25,400 nucleotides of DNA. Origin: Bacillota bacterium (GTDB lineage: Bacteria; Bacillota; Negativicutes; Sporomusales; Sporomusaceae). Shown here piece by piece: positions 14,684 through 23,316 of the stretch. The notes beneath the pieces are model-generated. The model ran no database searches. It had not been told where the DNA came from and saw nothing but the letters and a program-made list of their open reading frames with translations. The first letter of the stretch is position 1. Each line of letters begins with the position of its first letter. The translations under genes and the position numbers were made by a program. Location: contig JAEZVB010000054.1 of assembly GCA_023443285.1 (NCBI GenBank), positions 1 through 25,400 of the forward strand, given 5' to 3'.

Positions 14684-17113
14684 TTACTCCCTGAGTTTGG
14701 CTGCAAAACTTTTTTCTAAATATAAAACTATATTTTTGTAATGCTCATCAATTTCGATATCTGTCAAAGTCCGGTCACTAGCCCGGAATGTTAGGGAAAA
14801 TGCCAAGCTGCGTGAGCCCTGCTCTACTTGCAGGCCGGTATATACATCAAATAATTGAACTTGAGTCAGTAGTGAACCGCCGTTAGTGGTGATAGCTTCT
14901 TTTATAGCGGCAGCTGTAATATTTTCAGGCAAAACAACTGCGAGGTCGCGGGTAATTGCCGGGAACTTAGGTAAAGAATGATAGGTGGGATTAAGGGATG
15001 CCTGTTTAACCAGTGTTCCTACAGATAACTCAAACATATACACTTTTTTGCTTATCCCATATGCATCAAGTACTTGAGGGTGAACTTCCCCAATACTGCC
15101 TAATAATTCCCCGTCTTTTGTAATTACCGCAGTTTTGCCAGGATGTAATGACGAATTTTTGCCTGCTTCCACTATATAGCCGCTAATTCCAAGGCCACTG
15201 AGAATGGCCTCAACGGCACCTTTGGCATCATAGAAATCCACCATATCTCTGGAGTGATTCCAAGTAAGCGTATTGCGTTTGCCCAGAATAGCGCCGCACA
15301 ACATAATTGGTTCTTGGGGCAAATCTTTGAGTGGTAATTCTTCCGGTAAGTATATCGCACCAATTTCAAATATTTTTAGATCTTCATTTTTACGGGAAAG
15401 ATTACGAACGATAGTGTCCATCATTCCGCCCAGCAAGGTAGTACGTAAAATAGGAAAGTCATCGGTAATCGGATTTAAAACCTCAATAGCCCGGCGCAGC
15501 GTGCTGTCAGCGGGAATATTAAGCTTATCATAAGCATCAGGATGAGAAAAACTTAAGGAAAGGATTTCTGAAAAGCCGCTGCCTGTCAACACATTTTTAA
15601 TTTTATCAATAGTAATCTGCGTGTAGCTTTGTTTGCCCTGTGCCATGTTGCCGCTAGGCGTAGTTGCAGGAATATTATCATAGCCATAAACTCTGGCTAT
15701 TTCTTCGCAAATATCAGCAGGCATCGTCACATCACCCCGCCAGGTAGGTACTGTCACAGTAATTTTCTCCGATCCTGCCTCCACAACAAATTCCAGGCGT
15801 TTTAAGATATCAATCATAGTTTTTGCCGGTATAGCTGTTCCCAAATAATTATTTATTTGCTCCGGAGTAAACACTACTTGTTTTGGTAATTGCATATCAG
15901 GGTAAACATCGACTATATCTGGACAAACTTCACAGGCTCCCATGTCTTCAAGCAGACTGGCGGCTCGGTCAAGTGCCTTGATAATATTTACAGTGTCCAC
16001 CCCGCGTTCAAACCGTCCTGAGGCTTCAGAGCGAAGTCCGAGGGCACGTGAAGTCCGGCGAATACTTGCACCTTTAAAGGCAGCTGCTTCCAGTAATACA
16101 TTTTGAGTATTGGCGGTAACTTCGGTGGCCAGGCCACCCATGACACCAGCAATACCGACGGCCTGTACGGCATCTGCAATAATCAGCATATCAGGTTCGA
16201 GCTCCCGTTTAACTCCATCAAGGGTAGTCAACTTTTCGCCGGGATTGGGTTTGCGTACAATCAGACTGTGACGGGCTAGCAGGTTGTAGTCATAGGCATG
16301 CATAGGCTGACCCATTTCCAGCATGACAAAGTTGGTAACATCGACAATATTATTAATTGGCCGCATGCCGGCAGCTTGAATGCGATGCTGCATCCAGGCA
16401 GGTGATGGACCAACTTTAATGTTTTTTAAGATTCTAGCAGCAAATCTAGAGCATAGTTCAGAGTCGGAGATCTGAATATTGGTTAGTGATCCGGCTTTTT
16501 CTGTACCGGTTTCTTTGACGTTAAGCATAGGTTTTTTTAAAGTTGCACCGGTTAATACGGCAATCTCACGGGCAATACCAATTATACTAAAGCAGTCTGC
16601 TCTGTTGGCAGTCAGTTCGAACTCAAGTACTACATCATCAAGTCCCAGTGCGGTACGAATGTCAATACCAATAGCTGTGTCTTCCGGCAAAATGTAAATA
16701 CCATTTCTTGCGTCCGGTGAAACCAGCTTGTTATCGATTGCTAATTCATCGGTAGAACAGAGCATTCCGTAGGAAAGCATTCCCCTTAGCTTTGTCGGCT
16801 GAATAGTCATTCCATTTGGAAGCTCAGCACCAACGGTCGCAACTGGTACAATGTTGCCTTGCCGAACATTGGCTGCTCCGGTTACAATTGTTAACACTTC
16901 GGTACCAATATTAATTTTACATACCGACAATTTGTCGGCATCAGGATGTGGCCCAATTTCTACAACCTTACCTGTGACTACCCCGGAAATGTTTTGACCT
17001 AGGTATTCTACGGCTTCTACGGGGATACCGGCCATTGTTAGCATATCTGCCAGTTTTTCCGGTGTTTCATTTATTTCAACATAATCTTTAAGCCATTTAA
17101 TTGAAGCTTTCAT
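14684..17113 (-). CDS. pheT: Phenylalanine--tRNA ligase, beta subunit
   Basis: The 809-aa beta chain of the alpha2beta2 class II PheRS. It opens with KASIKWLKDYV, carries the EMAP-like tRNA-binding domain (about 40-150, with GPHPDADKLSVCKI), then the B3/B4 editing region that removes mischarged Tyr. A B5 domain follows and the C-terminal ferredoxin-fold anticodon-binding domain ends it (FPAITRDLAVVLPE onward). Length is typical of Firmicutes. ATG is preceded by AAGGAGG. It lies 21 bp after pheS, in one operon under the upstream T-box. Confidence 0.97.
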   Translation of the reverse strand: MKASIKWLKDYVEINETPEKLADMLTMAGIPVEAVEYLGQNISGVVTGKVVEIGPHPDADKLSVCKINIGTEVLTIVTGAANVRQGNIVPVATVGAELPNGMTIQPTKLRGMLSYGMLCSTDELAIDNKLVSPDARNGIYILPEDTAIGIDIRTALGLDDVVLEFELTANRADCFSIIGIAREIAVLTGATLKKPMLNVKETGTEKAGSLTNIQISDSELCSRFAARILKNIKVGPSPAWMQHRIQAAGMRPINNIVDVTNFVMLEMGQPMHAYDYNLLARHSLIVRKPNPGEKLTTLDGVKRELEPDMLIIADAVQAVGIAGVMGGLATEVTANTQNVLLEAAAFKGASIRRTSRALGLRSEASGRFERGVDTVNIIKALDRAASLLEDMGACEVCPDIVDVYPDMQLPKQVVFTPEQINNYLGTAIPAKTMIDILKRLEFVVEAGSEKITVTVPTWRGDVTMPADICEEIARVYGYDNIPATTPSGNMAQGKQSYTQITIDKIKNVLTGSGFSEILSLSFSHPDAYDKLNIPADSTLRRAIEVLNPITDDFPILRTTLLGGMMDTIVRNLSRKNEDLKIFEIGAIYLPEELPLKDLPQEPIMLCGAILGKRNTLTWNHSRDMVDFYDAKGAVEAILSGLGISGYIVEAGKNSSLHPGKTAVITKDGELLGSIGEVHPQVLDAYGISKKVYMFELSVGTLVKQASLNPTYHSLPKFPAITRDLAVVLPENITAAAIKEAITTNGGSLLTQVQLFDVYTGLQVEQGSRSLAFSLTFRASDRTLTDIEIDEHYKNIVLYLEKSFAAKLRE

Positions 17114-17134
17114 AACTTTCCTCCTTACAAGCTT

Positions 17135-18157
17135 TTAGAATTGATGTAAAAAACGTATATCGTTATCAAAAAACAGTCTGAGGTCATCAATACCATAAGT
17201 CAGCATGGCAATCCGCTCAACGCCCATTCCGAAGGCAAAACCACTCACTTTTTCCGGATCAAAACCACTCATTTCAAGTACGCGAGGATGTACCATACCT
17301 GAGCCCAAAATCTCTAACCAGCCTGTTCCTGAACATACTCGGCAGCCCTTGCCTTCACACATTACACAAGAAATGTCAACTTCGGCGCTTGGCTCAGTAA
17401 ACGGGAAAAAGCTAGGACGAAGCCGCACATTAACTCGATTGCCGAAAATTTCCTTGCAAAACAGCTCAAGTGTGCCTTTTAAATCGGCAAAACTAATATT
17501 TTTATCAACAACTAAACCTTCAACCTGTTGAAACATAGGTGAATGAGTGGCATCGTAATCACGTCTGTATACTTTTCCCGGTGCAATAATGCGGATTGGT
17601 TGATTAGGCTCAGAAGCTTGCATTGTCCGAACCTGTACAGGAGAAGTATGTGTTCTAAGCAAAAATTCCTTTGTAATGAAAAACGAGTCTTGCATATCAC
17701 GGGCTGGATGGTCTTGCGGCAGATTTAAAGCCTCAAAATTGTAATAATCTTTTTCAACCTCAGGTCCTTCGGCTATTTCAAACCCCATTCTCATAAAGGT
17801 ATCTTTAATGCGGTTTAATGTCAGCGTCAGTGGATGCAAATGTCCGAGGTCAACCGAGCGCCCTGGTAAGGTAACATCAATTGTTTCGGAAGCTAATTTT
17901 TGGGATAGTTCAGCCTGCTTTATGGCATCTAACTTTTCGGCGATAATGGTTTCCAGTTCATTTCTAATTTCATTAACTACTTGGCCTATCCGTGGACGTT
18001 CCTCTGCACTTAATGCCCCAAGTCCGCGTAACATACTTGTTAATTGACCTTTTTTGCCTAAGTACTTAACTTTCAATTCATTGAGTTCTTCTTTACTAGC
18101 GATTTTGGACAACTCTTTAAGAGCTGTGTCCTTTAATGAATTAAGCTCGTGTTCCAT
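17135..18157 (-). CDS. pheS: Phenylalanine--tRNA ligase, alpha subunit
   Basis: The 340-aa catalytic subunit charges tRNA-Phe with phenylalanine. An N-terminal coiled coil (1-90) precedes the class II core. Motif 2 is visible as RPSFFPFTEPSAEVDI, with the CVMCEGKGCRVCSG Cys-rich loop after it, and motif 3 as GFAFGMGVERIAML. Length is typical (about 340 aa). ATG is preceded by TAGGAGG. It is the first gene of the pheS-pheT operon and is preceded by a T-box leader. Confidence 0.97.
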   Translation of the reverse strand: MEHELNSLKDTALKELSKIASKEELNELKVKYLGKKGQLTSMLRGLGALSAEERPRIGQVVNEIRNELETIIAEKLDAIKQAELSQKLASETIDVTLPGRSVDLGHLHPLTLTLNRIKDTFMRMGFEIAEGPEVEKDYYNFEALNLPQDHPARDMQDSFFITKEFLLRTHTSPVQVRTMQASEPNQPIRIIAPGKVYRRDYDATHSPMFQQVEGLVVDKNISFADLKGTLELFCKEIFGNRVNVRLRPSFFPFTEPSAEVDISCVMCEGKGCRVCSGTGWLEILGSGMVHPRVLEMSGFDPEKVSGFAFGMGVERIAMLTYGIDDLRLFFDNDIRFLHQF

Positions 18158-18182
18158 ACATGCCTCCTAAGAATAAATAAAA

Positions 18183-18570
18183 AATTAAAAGACTTTCAGC
18201 CCCAAGGGGCGAAAGTCTTGATTTCGCGGTACCACCCTAATTATACTCCTTTTCCAATAACGCGGAAAAAACGCCAGGCCTACACAAGAAAATCTCTTCA
18301 ACCCGGGTACTCGAAAGTGAACTTCTGTTAACTGCTTCAGTGCCGCTCTCAATCTTTGGCAGCATCCTCCCTGTAGAAAACAAGACTAACATACTTTCTT
18401 TCTCATCGTACTGAATAAAGCTAATTATTAAATTATTGCAACATTAAGCGTTTATACCACAAATACGCAGCAATGGAACCTGTAGCTTCAAACATTCTCC
18501 AGAAGAATTCGGCGGTCAACATCCCAAGACCACACCCTCTCTGCCTGTACTGGCAATTTCCGTCATTGCT
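18183..18570 (-). promoter_or_regulatory. T-box riboswitch leader of pheS-pheT
   Basis: The universal T-box motif AGGGTGGTACCGCG lies at 18238-18225 on the minus strand. It is followed by a GACTTTC.GCCCC/GGGGC.GAAAGTC terminator (18191-18217) and a T-rich tract, the layout of a tRNA-sensing antiterminator/terminator switch. Stem I is bounded by AGCAATG (18570-18564) and its perfect complement CATTGCT (18475-18469), about 100 nt apart. It contains AGTA (18551-18548), an AGAGAG bulge and a distal arm. Uncharged tRNA is expected to pair with the specifier and the T-box and allow read-through into pheS. The specifier is not certain: position relative to the stem base favours UAC (18484-18482), whereas UUC (18507-18505, 18504-18502) lies farther out. 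Confidence 0.9.
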
Positions 18571-18576
18571 AAACGT

Positions 18577-18605
18577 ATTATATCATAGCATTATTGAAAT
18601 TACAA
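18577..18605 (-). promoter_or_regulatory. Promoter of the pheS-pheT operon
   Basis: On the minus strand TTGTAA (18605-18600), 17 bp, TATAAT (18582-18577). Transcription would start near 18570, right at the foot of T-box Stem I. The -35 is adjacent to the trmH-end repeat (18607-18643). Confidence 0.75.
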
Positions 18606-18606
18606 G

Positions 18607-18643
18607 GTTGCCCGCTGCCTTACTGTGTTGCCCGCTGCCTTAC
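18607..18643. repeat. 20-bp-period tandem duplication at the 3' end of trmH
   Basis: GTTGCCCGCTGCCTTAC occurs at 18607-18623 and again, identically, at 18627-18643, separated by TGT. The distal copy spells the last codons of trmH; the proximal copy supplies its stop codon and reaches the edge of the pheS -35. Because 20 is not a multiple of 3, the two copies are read in different frames. Confidence 0.9.
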
Positions 18644-19432
18644 AGCCTCATACAAAATAACGCCGGCTGCTACGGCCACGTTGAGAGATTCTGCTTGGCC
18701 AATAAGTGGAATTATGAGGCGGGAATCAGCTGCACTGATAAGCTCGGGGCTGATTCCCTGGCCTTCATTACCTAAGATAATAGCTACCGGATCGTTAAAA
18801 TCAGTGCGATAATAAGGTTGTGATTGGTCTAAACAGGTTGCCAACAATTTGATACCGGCCTGCTTAAAGGTGACAATTAACTCTGAAGGGGACAACCCTT
18901 CTAGGACTGGCAGATGGAACAACGATCCCATGGTAGCTCGTACTGTTTTAGTAGCAAAGACATCGGCCGAGCCTTTAAGCGTGATAACGCCGGTACACCC
19001 GGCAGCGTCGGCAGTACGGATAATAGTTCCTATATTACCTGGGTCTTGAATACTGTCCAGTACAACAAAGAGTGGCATTTTATCTCGAGCGGCAAGCAAC
19101 TCTTTAATGCCATACTTATGTTTTTTTATGATAGTCATGATTCCTTGTGGCTGCTCGGTATCAGAAATTTTGTTATAAATGTCCTCAGACACTATAATCA
19201 TACGGCAGCATGTGAGCGATAAGCGATCAATAATGGCTTTGGTTCTTTCACGCGCAGCGGCTTCTTCAGTATAAATGCACATTTCAACTGGCCAGTTTGC
19301 GATGCTGCATTCCTCAACAAGTCGCACCCCTTCTGCTACAAACATGCCCAGTTTATCCCGGTATTTTCGTTGTTTAAGTGAAGCGATCTCCTTAATCAAT
19401 TTGTTTGCGACACTAGAAATATACTCGCTCAC
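18620..19432 (-). CDS. TrmH/SpoU-family RNA 2'-O-methyltransferase
   Basis: The 270-aa product has an N-terminal RNA-binding region (KYRDKLGMFVAEGVRLVEE) and a SPOUT methyltransferase domain with DSIQDPGNIGTIIRTADAAG (motif 1, about 125-144), LGNEGQGIS (motif 2) and IPLIGQAESLNVAVAAGVILYE (motif 3) forming the AdoMet-binding knot. It methylates ribose 2'-O in rRNA or tRNA; the target cannot be told from sequence. A TrmH-like gene between the rplT region and pheS is usual in Firmicutes. The start GTG overlaps the ktrA stop codon as GTGA, so the two are translationally coupled. The last codons and the stop lie in a 20-bp tandem duplication. Confidence 0.93.
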   Translation of the reverse strand: MSEYISSVANKLIKEIASLKQRKYRDKLGMFVAEGVRLVEECSIANWPVEMCIYTEEAAARERTKAIIDRLSLTCCRMIIVSEDIYNKISDTEQPQGIMTIIKKHKYGIKELLAARDKMPLFVVLDSIQDPGNIGTIIRTADAAGCTGVITLKGSADVFATKTVRATMGSLFHLPVLEGLSPSELIVTFKQAGIKLLATCLDQSQPYYRTDFNDPVAIILGNEGQGISPELISAADSRLIIPLIGQAESLNVAVAAGVILYEAVRQRATQ

Positions 19433-20091
19433 TCCAACTCCTCCATTTTCTGGATCCCTTTAGTTTGACCAACAAAAATCAGAATGTCCCCTGGCTGTAT
19501 TTTTTCATCAGAAGGCGGTGGAACAATAAGTGCATCATCTCTTTTTATAGCCACAACGTTTATTTCATATTTTACCCGTAGATTGGCTTCTGCCAAGCTC
19601 TGCCCTATTAGTATTTTGGGTGCTGTAATTTCGGCGACACTCAGGTCTGGTGATAGTTCTATGTATTCCAATACGTTAGTTGATACCAAGTTATGGGCGA
19701 CTCTTAGTCCCATATCCCGTTCAGGATAGACAACCCTGTCTGCTCCGATTTTGGCCAACATTTTACCGTGAAGCTCATTGCGAGCTTTGGCAACTATATA
19801 TTTTACGCCAAGATCTTTTAGTAGTAGTGTTGTCAGAATATTAGCTTGGATATCTTCACCAATAGCAACAACAACAACATCGAAGTTACGAATTCCTAAT
19901 GCTTTCAGCGTATTTTCATCAGTAGTATCTGCCTGAATAACATGGGTAACTGCTTCACTGTTTTTCTGGACTTGCTCTTCGCTTGAATCAATTGCCAAAA
20001 CTTCATACCCAAGTTTAAATAAAGCGGTTGCTATACTAGTGCCAAAACGTCCCAAGCCAATGACCGCAAATTGTTTATTTTTTTTGTTCAT
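19429..20091 (-). CDS. ktrA: Potassium uptake regulatory subunit KtrA (TrkA-N/RCK)
   Basis: The 220-aa peripheral gating subunit of a KtrAB potassium channel. The N-terminal RCK/Rossmann domain has GLGRFG (12-17) and the acidic D35 at the end of beta-2 for nucleotide binding, with IQADTTDENTLKALGI in the middle. The TrkA-C domain follows from about residue 140 (SVAEITAPKILIGQSLAE). KtrA rings bind ATP, ADP or NAD(H) and open or close KtrB. Length is typical (B. subtilis KtrA 222 aa). ATG follows a weak ribosome site. It lies 15 bp downstream of ktrB and overlaps trmH by 4 nt, so all three share one transcript. Confidence 0.92.
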   Translation of the reverse strand: MNKKNKQFAVIGLGRFGTSIATALFKLGYEVLAIDSSEEQVQKNSEAVTHVIQADTTDENTLKALGIRNFDVVVVAIGEDIQANILTTLLLKDLGVKYIVAKARNELHGKMLAKIGADRVVYPERDMGLRVAHNLVSTNVLEYIELSPDLSVAEITAPKILIGQSLAEANLRVKYEINVVAIKRDDALIVPPPSDEKIQPGDILIFVGQTKGIQKMEELE

Positions 20092-20106
20092 GCTATTTCC
20101 GCTCCT

Positions 20107-21474
20107 CTATCCAATGATTATTTTTCCTTCAGGATACTGTATGTTTCCCTTACGGTTCTTTAATGCCAGTGCTAGCGCTAAGGTAACAGGGCCAACTCTT
20201 CCGGCAAACATCGTAAGAATAATCCAAATCTTACCTGACGTAGTAAGATCAGGTGTAATACCTGTTGTTAAACCTACTGTACCAAATGCTGAAGTTGTTT
20301 CAAATAGCAATTTAAGAAAGGGCTGTTTTTCTGTAATACTTAACATCATAGTTATAAAAATGACCAAAACGGCGGAGATTAACATTACAGAGAAGGCTTT
20401 ATAAATAATAGTCTGAGGAATTCGCCGTTCAAATATTTCCGCATCATGGCGGCCTCTAATAAGAGCCCAGATGGCTGCTGCCAAGACGCCGGCGGTTGAA
20501 GTCTTAATACCACCGCCGGTAGATGTTGGCGAAGCACCAACAAACATAAGTATTACAATGAAAAATAAGGTTGCATCAGTAAATTTGCTTAAGTCTAGCG
20601 TATTCCAGCCAGCAGTACGAGTTGTTACAGACTGGAAGTAACTGGCTAAAATTTTTCCCTTCCAGGATAGATTTCCCAATGTTTCGAGATTACTATATTC
20701 AAGTAATAAAATTACAATAGAACCAAAGACAATAAGTACTGCGCTCGTTATTAAAACCAATTTAGAGTGAAGTGATAATCTGTCAAAACTGCGGTTTGTC
20801 CAGACATCGGCAATTACGGTAAAACCAATCCCACCCAAAATTATTAATGATGTAATAACGAGATTAACAACAATATCATCAACATAGGCGGTTGCGCTGG
20901 AAAACTTGCCGATAACACTGCCAAATAAGTCAAAACCTGCGTTGCAAAAGGAAGAAACCGCATGCCAATAGCCAAAATATATTCCTTTAAGTCCGAAATC
21001 CTGATACCAGCGAATTGCAAGGATGGTGCCGCCAATGGCCTCAATGAGCAAAGTGATCTTAATTATGTATTGGGTTAATCGGACAACTCCCGCTATCGTA
21101 AACTGATTCAACGCCTCTTGCATGACAAGACGTTGTTTTAAGTTGATTTTTTTACCAATAAGTATGGCCATAAGTGTAGACATGGCCATTATGCCTAGGC
21201 CTCCGACCTGAATTAAACTTATTATCACAAGCTGACCAAATAACGAAAAGTATGTACCCGTATCAACCACTACTAGGCCGGTTACACAAACAGCCGATGT
21301 TGCGGTAAATAAGGCGTCAATAAAACGTAAACCTTGCCCATCTGTTGCTGCTATCGGCAACATCAACAAGCATGCTCCTCCCAATATCAATCCGGCAAAG
21401 CCCAACACTAATATCTGGTAGGGCGTAAGCTTCCAGTGGTTGATATCAAATAAGTTAACAAATTTCGTTGCCAA
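20107..21474 (-). CDS. ktrB: Potassium uptake membrane subunit KtrB (TrkH/KtrB)
   Basis: The 455-aa ion-conducting subunit in the cytoplasmic membrane. Four pore loops are visible: TSAVCVTGL (59-67), SSFCNAGFD, TRTAGWNT and TSAFGTVGLTTG, each with the single Gly expected of the KtrB/TrkH selectivity filter, set between eight hydrophobic segments. The start is TTG at 21474 with GAGGTGG six bases upstream; no better start was found. A near-consensus promoter lies upstream, and ktrA and trmH follow. KtrAB takes up K+ (coupled to Na+ in some species) in osmotic adaptation. Confidence 0.93.
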   Translation of the reverse strand: MATKFVNLFDINHWKLTPYQILVLGFAGLILGGACLLMLPIAATDGQGLRFIDALFTATSAVCVTGLVVVDTGTYFSLFGQLVIISLIQVGGLGIMAMSTLMAILIGKKINLKQRLVMQEALNQFTIAGVVRLTQYIIKITLLIEAIGGTILAIRWYQDFGLKGIYFGYWHAVSSFCNAGFDLFGSVIGKFSSATAYVDDIVVNLVITSLIILGGIGFTVIADVWTNRSFDRLSLHSKLVLITSAVLIVFGSIVILLLEYSNLETLGNLSWKGKILASYFQSVTTRTAGWNTLDLSKFTDATLFFIVILMFVGASPTSTGGGIKTSTAGVLAAAIWALIRGRHDAEIFERRIPQTIIYKAFSVMLISAVLVIFITMMLSITEKQPFLKLLFETTSAFGTVGLTTGITPDLTTSGKIWIILTMFAGRVGPVTLALALALKNRKGNIQYPEGKIIIG

Positions 21475-21508
21475 AATATTCCACCTCTAAACCTATTAAT
21501 ACCTAACG

Positions 21509-21536
21509 ATTATACTCAAATTTAGCAAACTGTCAA
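21509..21536 (-). promoter_or_regulatory. Promoter of the ktrB-ktrA-trmH operon
   Basis: On the minus strand TTGACA (21536-21531), 16 bp, TATAAT (21514-21509). Both hexamers are perfect; a start near 21502 gives a leader of about 28 nt. Confidence 0.85.
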
Positions 21537-21560
21537 GCTGTTGCTACAGTTTATTTAGAC

Positions 21561-21600
21561 GCCGAAACCCCCCGCTCGCTACGCGGCGGGGGGGTTTAAA
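21561..21600. repeat. GC-rich palindrome between the aldolase and ktrB
   Basis: AAACCCCCCGC (21565-21575) and GCGGGGGGGTTT (21586-21597) are complementary apart from one extra G, around the loop TCGCTACGCG. In an otherwise AT-rich spacer it stands out. It lies 20 bp after the aldolase stop codon and could act as its terminator, but only a TTT follows the stem in the minus-strand direction. It may also be a dispersed REP-like element. Confidence 0.65.
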
Positions 21601-21618
21601 TACATCTTTTGTTGTCAG

Positions 21619-22467
21619 CTATATTGCCTTTGAAATGCAGTCAAAGGCTAACATGTATTTGCGGACTGAATCTTTAACTCCTTTTTTAACCACCGACATT
21701 AAGTAAATATAATTGGCTGACTGATTTTTGGCCAACTCGGCTTTAACTGTTTCTGCCGCAGCCAAAGACATATCAGTAGCAATGTTTACTTTGGTTATGC
21801 CAGATTGAATGGAGCTATAATAATCTTCTTTGGTAAGTTTTGAACCACCATGCATGACGAGTGGCACATTGACCTTATAGTTAAGTTCAGAAAGTCTTGA
21901 GAAATTTAAGTTGGTATTGCCGCGATAAGTCCCATGATTTGTACCCACAGCTACTGCTAATGCGTCAACTTTTGTTTTCTCAACAAAATCTTGTGCCACC
22001 TCAGGCTTAACTAAATTTTCTTCATTTATATCTTTTATATTGCCGTAACAACCAACATAGCCCAATTCACCCTCGACTGAAACACCGAGAGAATGGGCTA
22101 TGCGGGTAATTTCTTTCGTGCGTTTTAAGTTGTCCTCAAAAGACAAGGCCGAACCATCAAACATAACAGACGTAAATCCCCAGCGAATGGCTTTCATCAC
22201 CCCTTCATACGAATGGCCGTGATCAAGATGGAGAGCCACAGGCACAGTCGCCTTTTGGGCTGCTCGATTCATTGCAGCGCTCAAGGTATCAACATCAACA
22301 AACTTAAATAATCGCTCAGGAATACCAAGCACTAGGGGAGTCTTTAGTTCTTCTGCCACCTCAATAACTGCGCCTAACGTTTCAAAGTTAAATACATTAA
22401 AGCCACCAACTGCATACTTTCTTTTCCGTGCATCCTGGAGTAATTCTTTCATTGATACTAGGGCCAA
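21619..22467 (-). CDS. Class II (zinc) fructose/ketose-bisphosphate aldolase
   Basis: The 282-aa product is a class II aldolase that reversibly splits fructose-1,6-bisphosphate (or a related ketose bisphosphate) into two triose phosphates. It begins MALVSMKELL, close to B. subtilis FbaA (MPLVSM). Zn ligands and active-site parts are visible: LHLDHGHSYE (about 78-87), VEGELGYVG (about 131-139), NHGTY (about 178) and VMHGGS (about 205), with KVNIATD ahead of the phosphate-binding end. After HGGS the sequence reads KLTKED instead of the usual G(I/L)P.E, so the phosphate/substrate loop differs; a tagatose- or related ketose-bisphosphate preference cannot be excluded. The start is TTG with AAGGAGG eight bases upstream. 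Single-gene unit. Confidence 0.9.
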   Translation of the reverse strand: MALVSMKELLQDARKRKYAVGGFNVFNFETLGAVIEVAEELKTPLVLGIPERLFKFVDVDTLSAAMNRAAQKATVPVALHLDHGHSYEGVMKAIRWGFTSVMFDGSALSFEDNLKRTKEITRIAHSLGVSVEGELGYVGCYGNIKDINEENLVKPEVAQDFVEKTKVDALAVAVGTNHGTYRGNTNLNFSRLSELNYKVNVPLVMHGGSKLTKEDYYSSIQSGITKVNIATDMSLAAAETVKAELAKNQSANYIYLMSVVKKGVKDSVRKYMLAFDCISKAI

Positions 22468-22664
22468 AGTGAACTCCTCCTTTTTTAATTAAAAGAAATT
22501 TTAAATTGCCAGTTGTGTTATAAATATTTATTCGCCACCAGGAAAAAAAAACCTGCCAATTATCCTAAAATTTTAAAAAATCACATTTTTCAATTTGTAT
22601 CTTCTATCAACTGGATTTGATTACTAGTAATACCAATATTTATTAATATTATACACTTCAGCAA

Positions 22665-22699
22665 TAAAAAAAATCCCGAAATTATTCGGGATTTTTTTA
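22665..22699. terminator. Bidirectional terminator after rplT
   Basis: AAATCCCGAAT and ATTCGGGATTT flank a 2-4 base loop with A-run and T-run on either side; it starts right after the rplT stop codon. The interval 22468-22664 contains no gene; it holds the aldolase leader, with no promoter I would defend, and an odd CAGG-A9-CCTG hairpin near 22540-22555. Confidence 0.85.
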
Positions 22700-22700
22700 T

Positions 22701-23057
22701 TTATTTCAATTGAGATTTAGCAGCATCTACTAATTTGCCAAATGCGGCCATATCGTTAACTGCCAGATCTGCTAGCATTTTGCGGTTAACTTCTACACCA
22801 GCTTTTTTAAGGCCATTAATAAGCTGACTGTAAGAAATACCACTCATACGGGCGGCAGCATTAATCCGAGTAATCCACAATTTGCGGAAATCGCCTTTTT
22901 TGGTGCGGCGGTCAGCACGTGCATAATACAGTGCTTTCATTACGGTTTCGTTAGCTTTTTTGAAGAGCTTACTCTTGGAACCACGATACCCTTTGGCTAA
23001 TTTAAGGATTTTTTTATGACGTCTATGTGCAGTAACGCCTTTTTTAACTCTTGGCAT
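22701..23057 (-). CDS. rplT: 50S ribosomal protein L20
   Basis: 118 aa, starting PRVKKGVTAHRRHKKILKLAKGYRG, the L20 hallmark; the basic N-terminus threads into 23S rRNA and is essential for early 50S assembly. The rest is a compact helical domain (YSQLINGLKKAGVEVNRKMLADLA). Length is standard. ATG is preceded by AGGAGG. Last gene of infC-rpmI-rplT. In Firmicutes L20 represses the operon by binding its leader. Confidence 0.98.
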   Translation of the reverse strand: MPRVKKGVTAHRRHKKILKLAKGYRGSKSKLFKKANETVMKALYYARADRRTKKGDFRKLWITRINAAARMSGISYSQLINGLKKAGVEVNRKMLADLAVNDMAAFGKLVDAAKSQLK

Positions 23058-23096
23058 GTCATATACCTCCTGATGTACTTATAAATTGTTTATTCT

Positions 23097-23294
23097 TTAG
23101 GCGTAAGGAAGCATTTTCACTACGCGATCATGATCAGATTTACTAACCAGAGTTGCTTTGCGCAGGTTACGCTTACGAGCTGGAGATTTTTTTTCAAGAA
23201 TGTGTTTTTTAAAAGCTTTCGCACGTTTAAATTCACCGCTGCCGGTTACTTTGAAACGTTTAGCAGCGCTTCTGCGGGTTTTCATTTTTGGCAT
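23097..23294 (-). CDS. rpmI: 50S ribosomal protein L35
   Basis: 65 aa, PKMKTRRSAAKRFKVTGSG at the start and FKKHILEKKSPARKRNLRK in the middle: a complete, strongly basic L35. The ribosome site AAAGGGG is 12-13 bases before ATG, rather far. Middle gene of infC-rpmI-rplT, 22 bp after infC and 39 bp before rplT. Confidence 0.98.
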   Translation of the reverse strand: MPKMKTRRSAAKRFKVTGSGEFKRAKAFKKHILEKKSPARKRNLRKATLVSKSDHDRVVKMLPYA

Positions 23295-23316
23295 AGTAGG
23301 TATATCCCCTTTCTAT

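Noticed and set aside
22539..22556. CAGG-A9-CCTG hairpin in the aldolase leader as a terminator
   Set aside because: Only four stem pairs around a nine-base homopolymer loop, and no following T-run.
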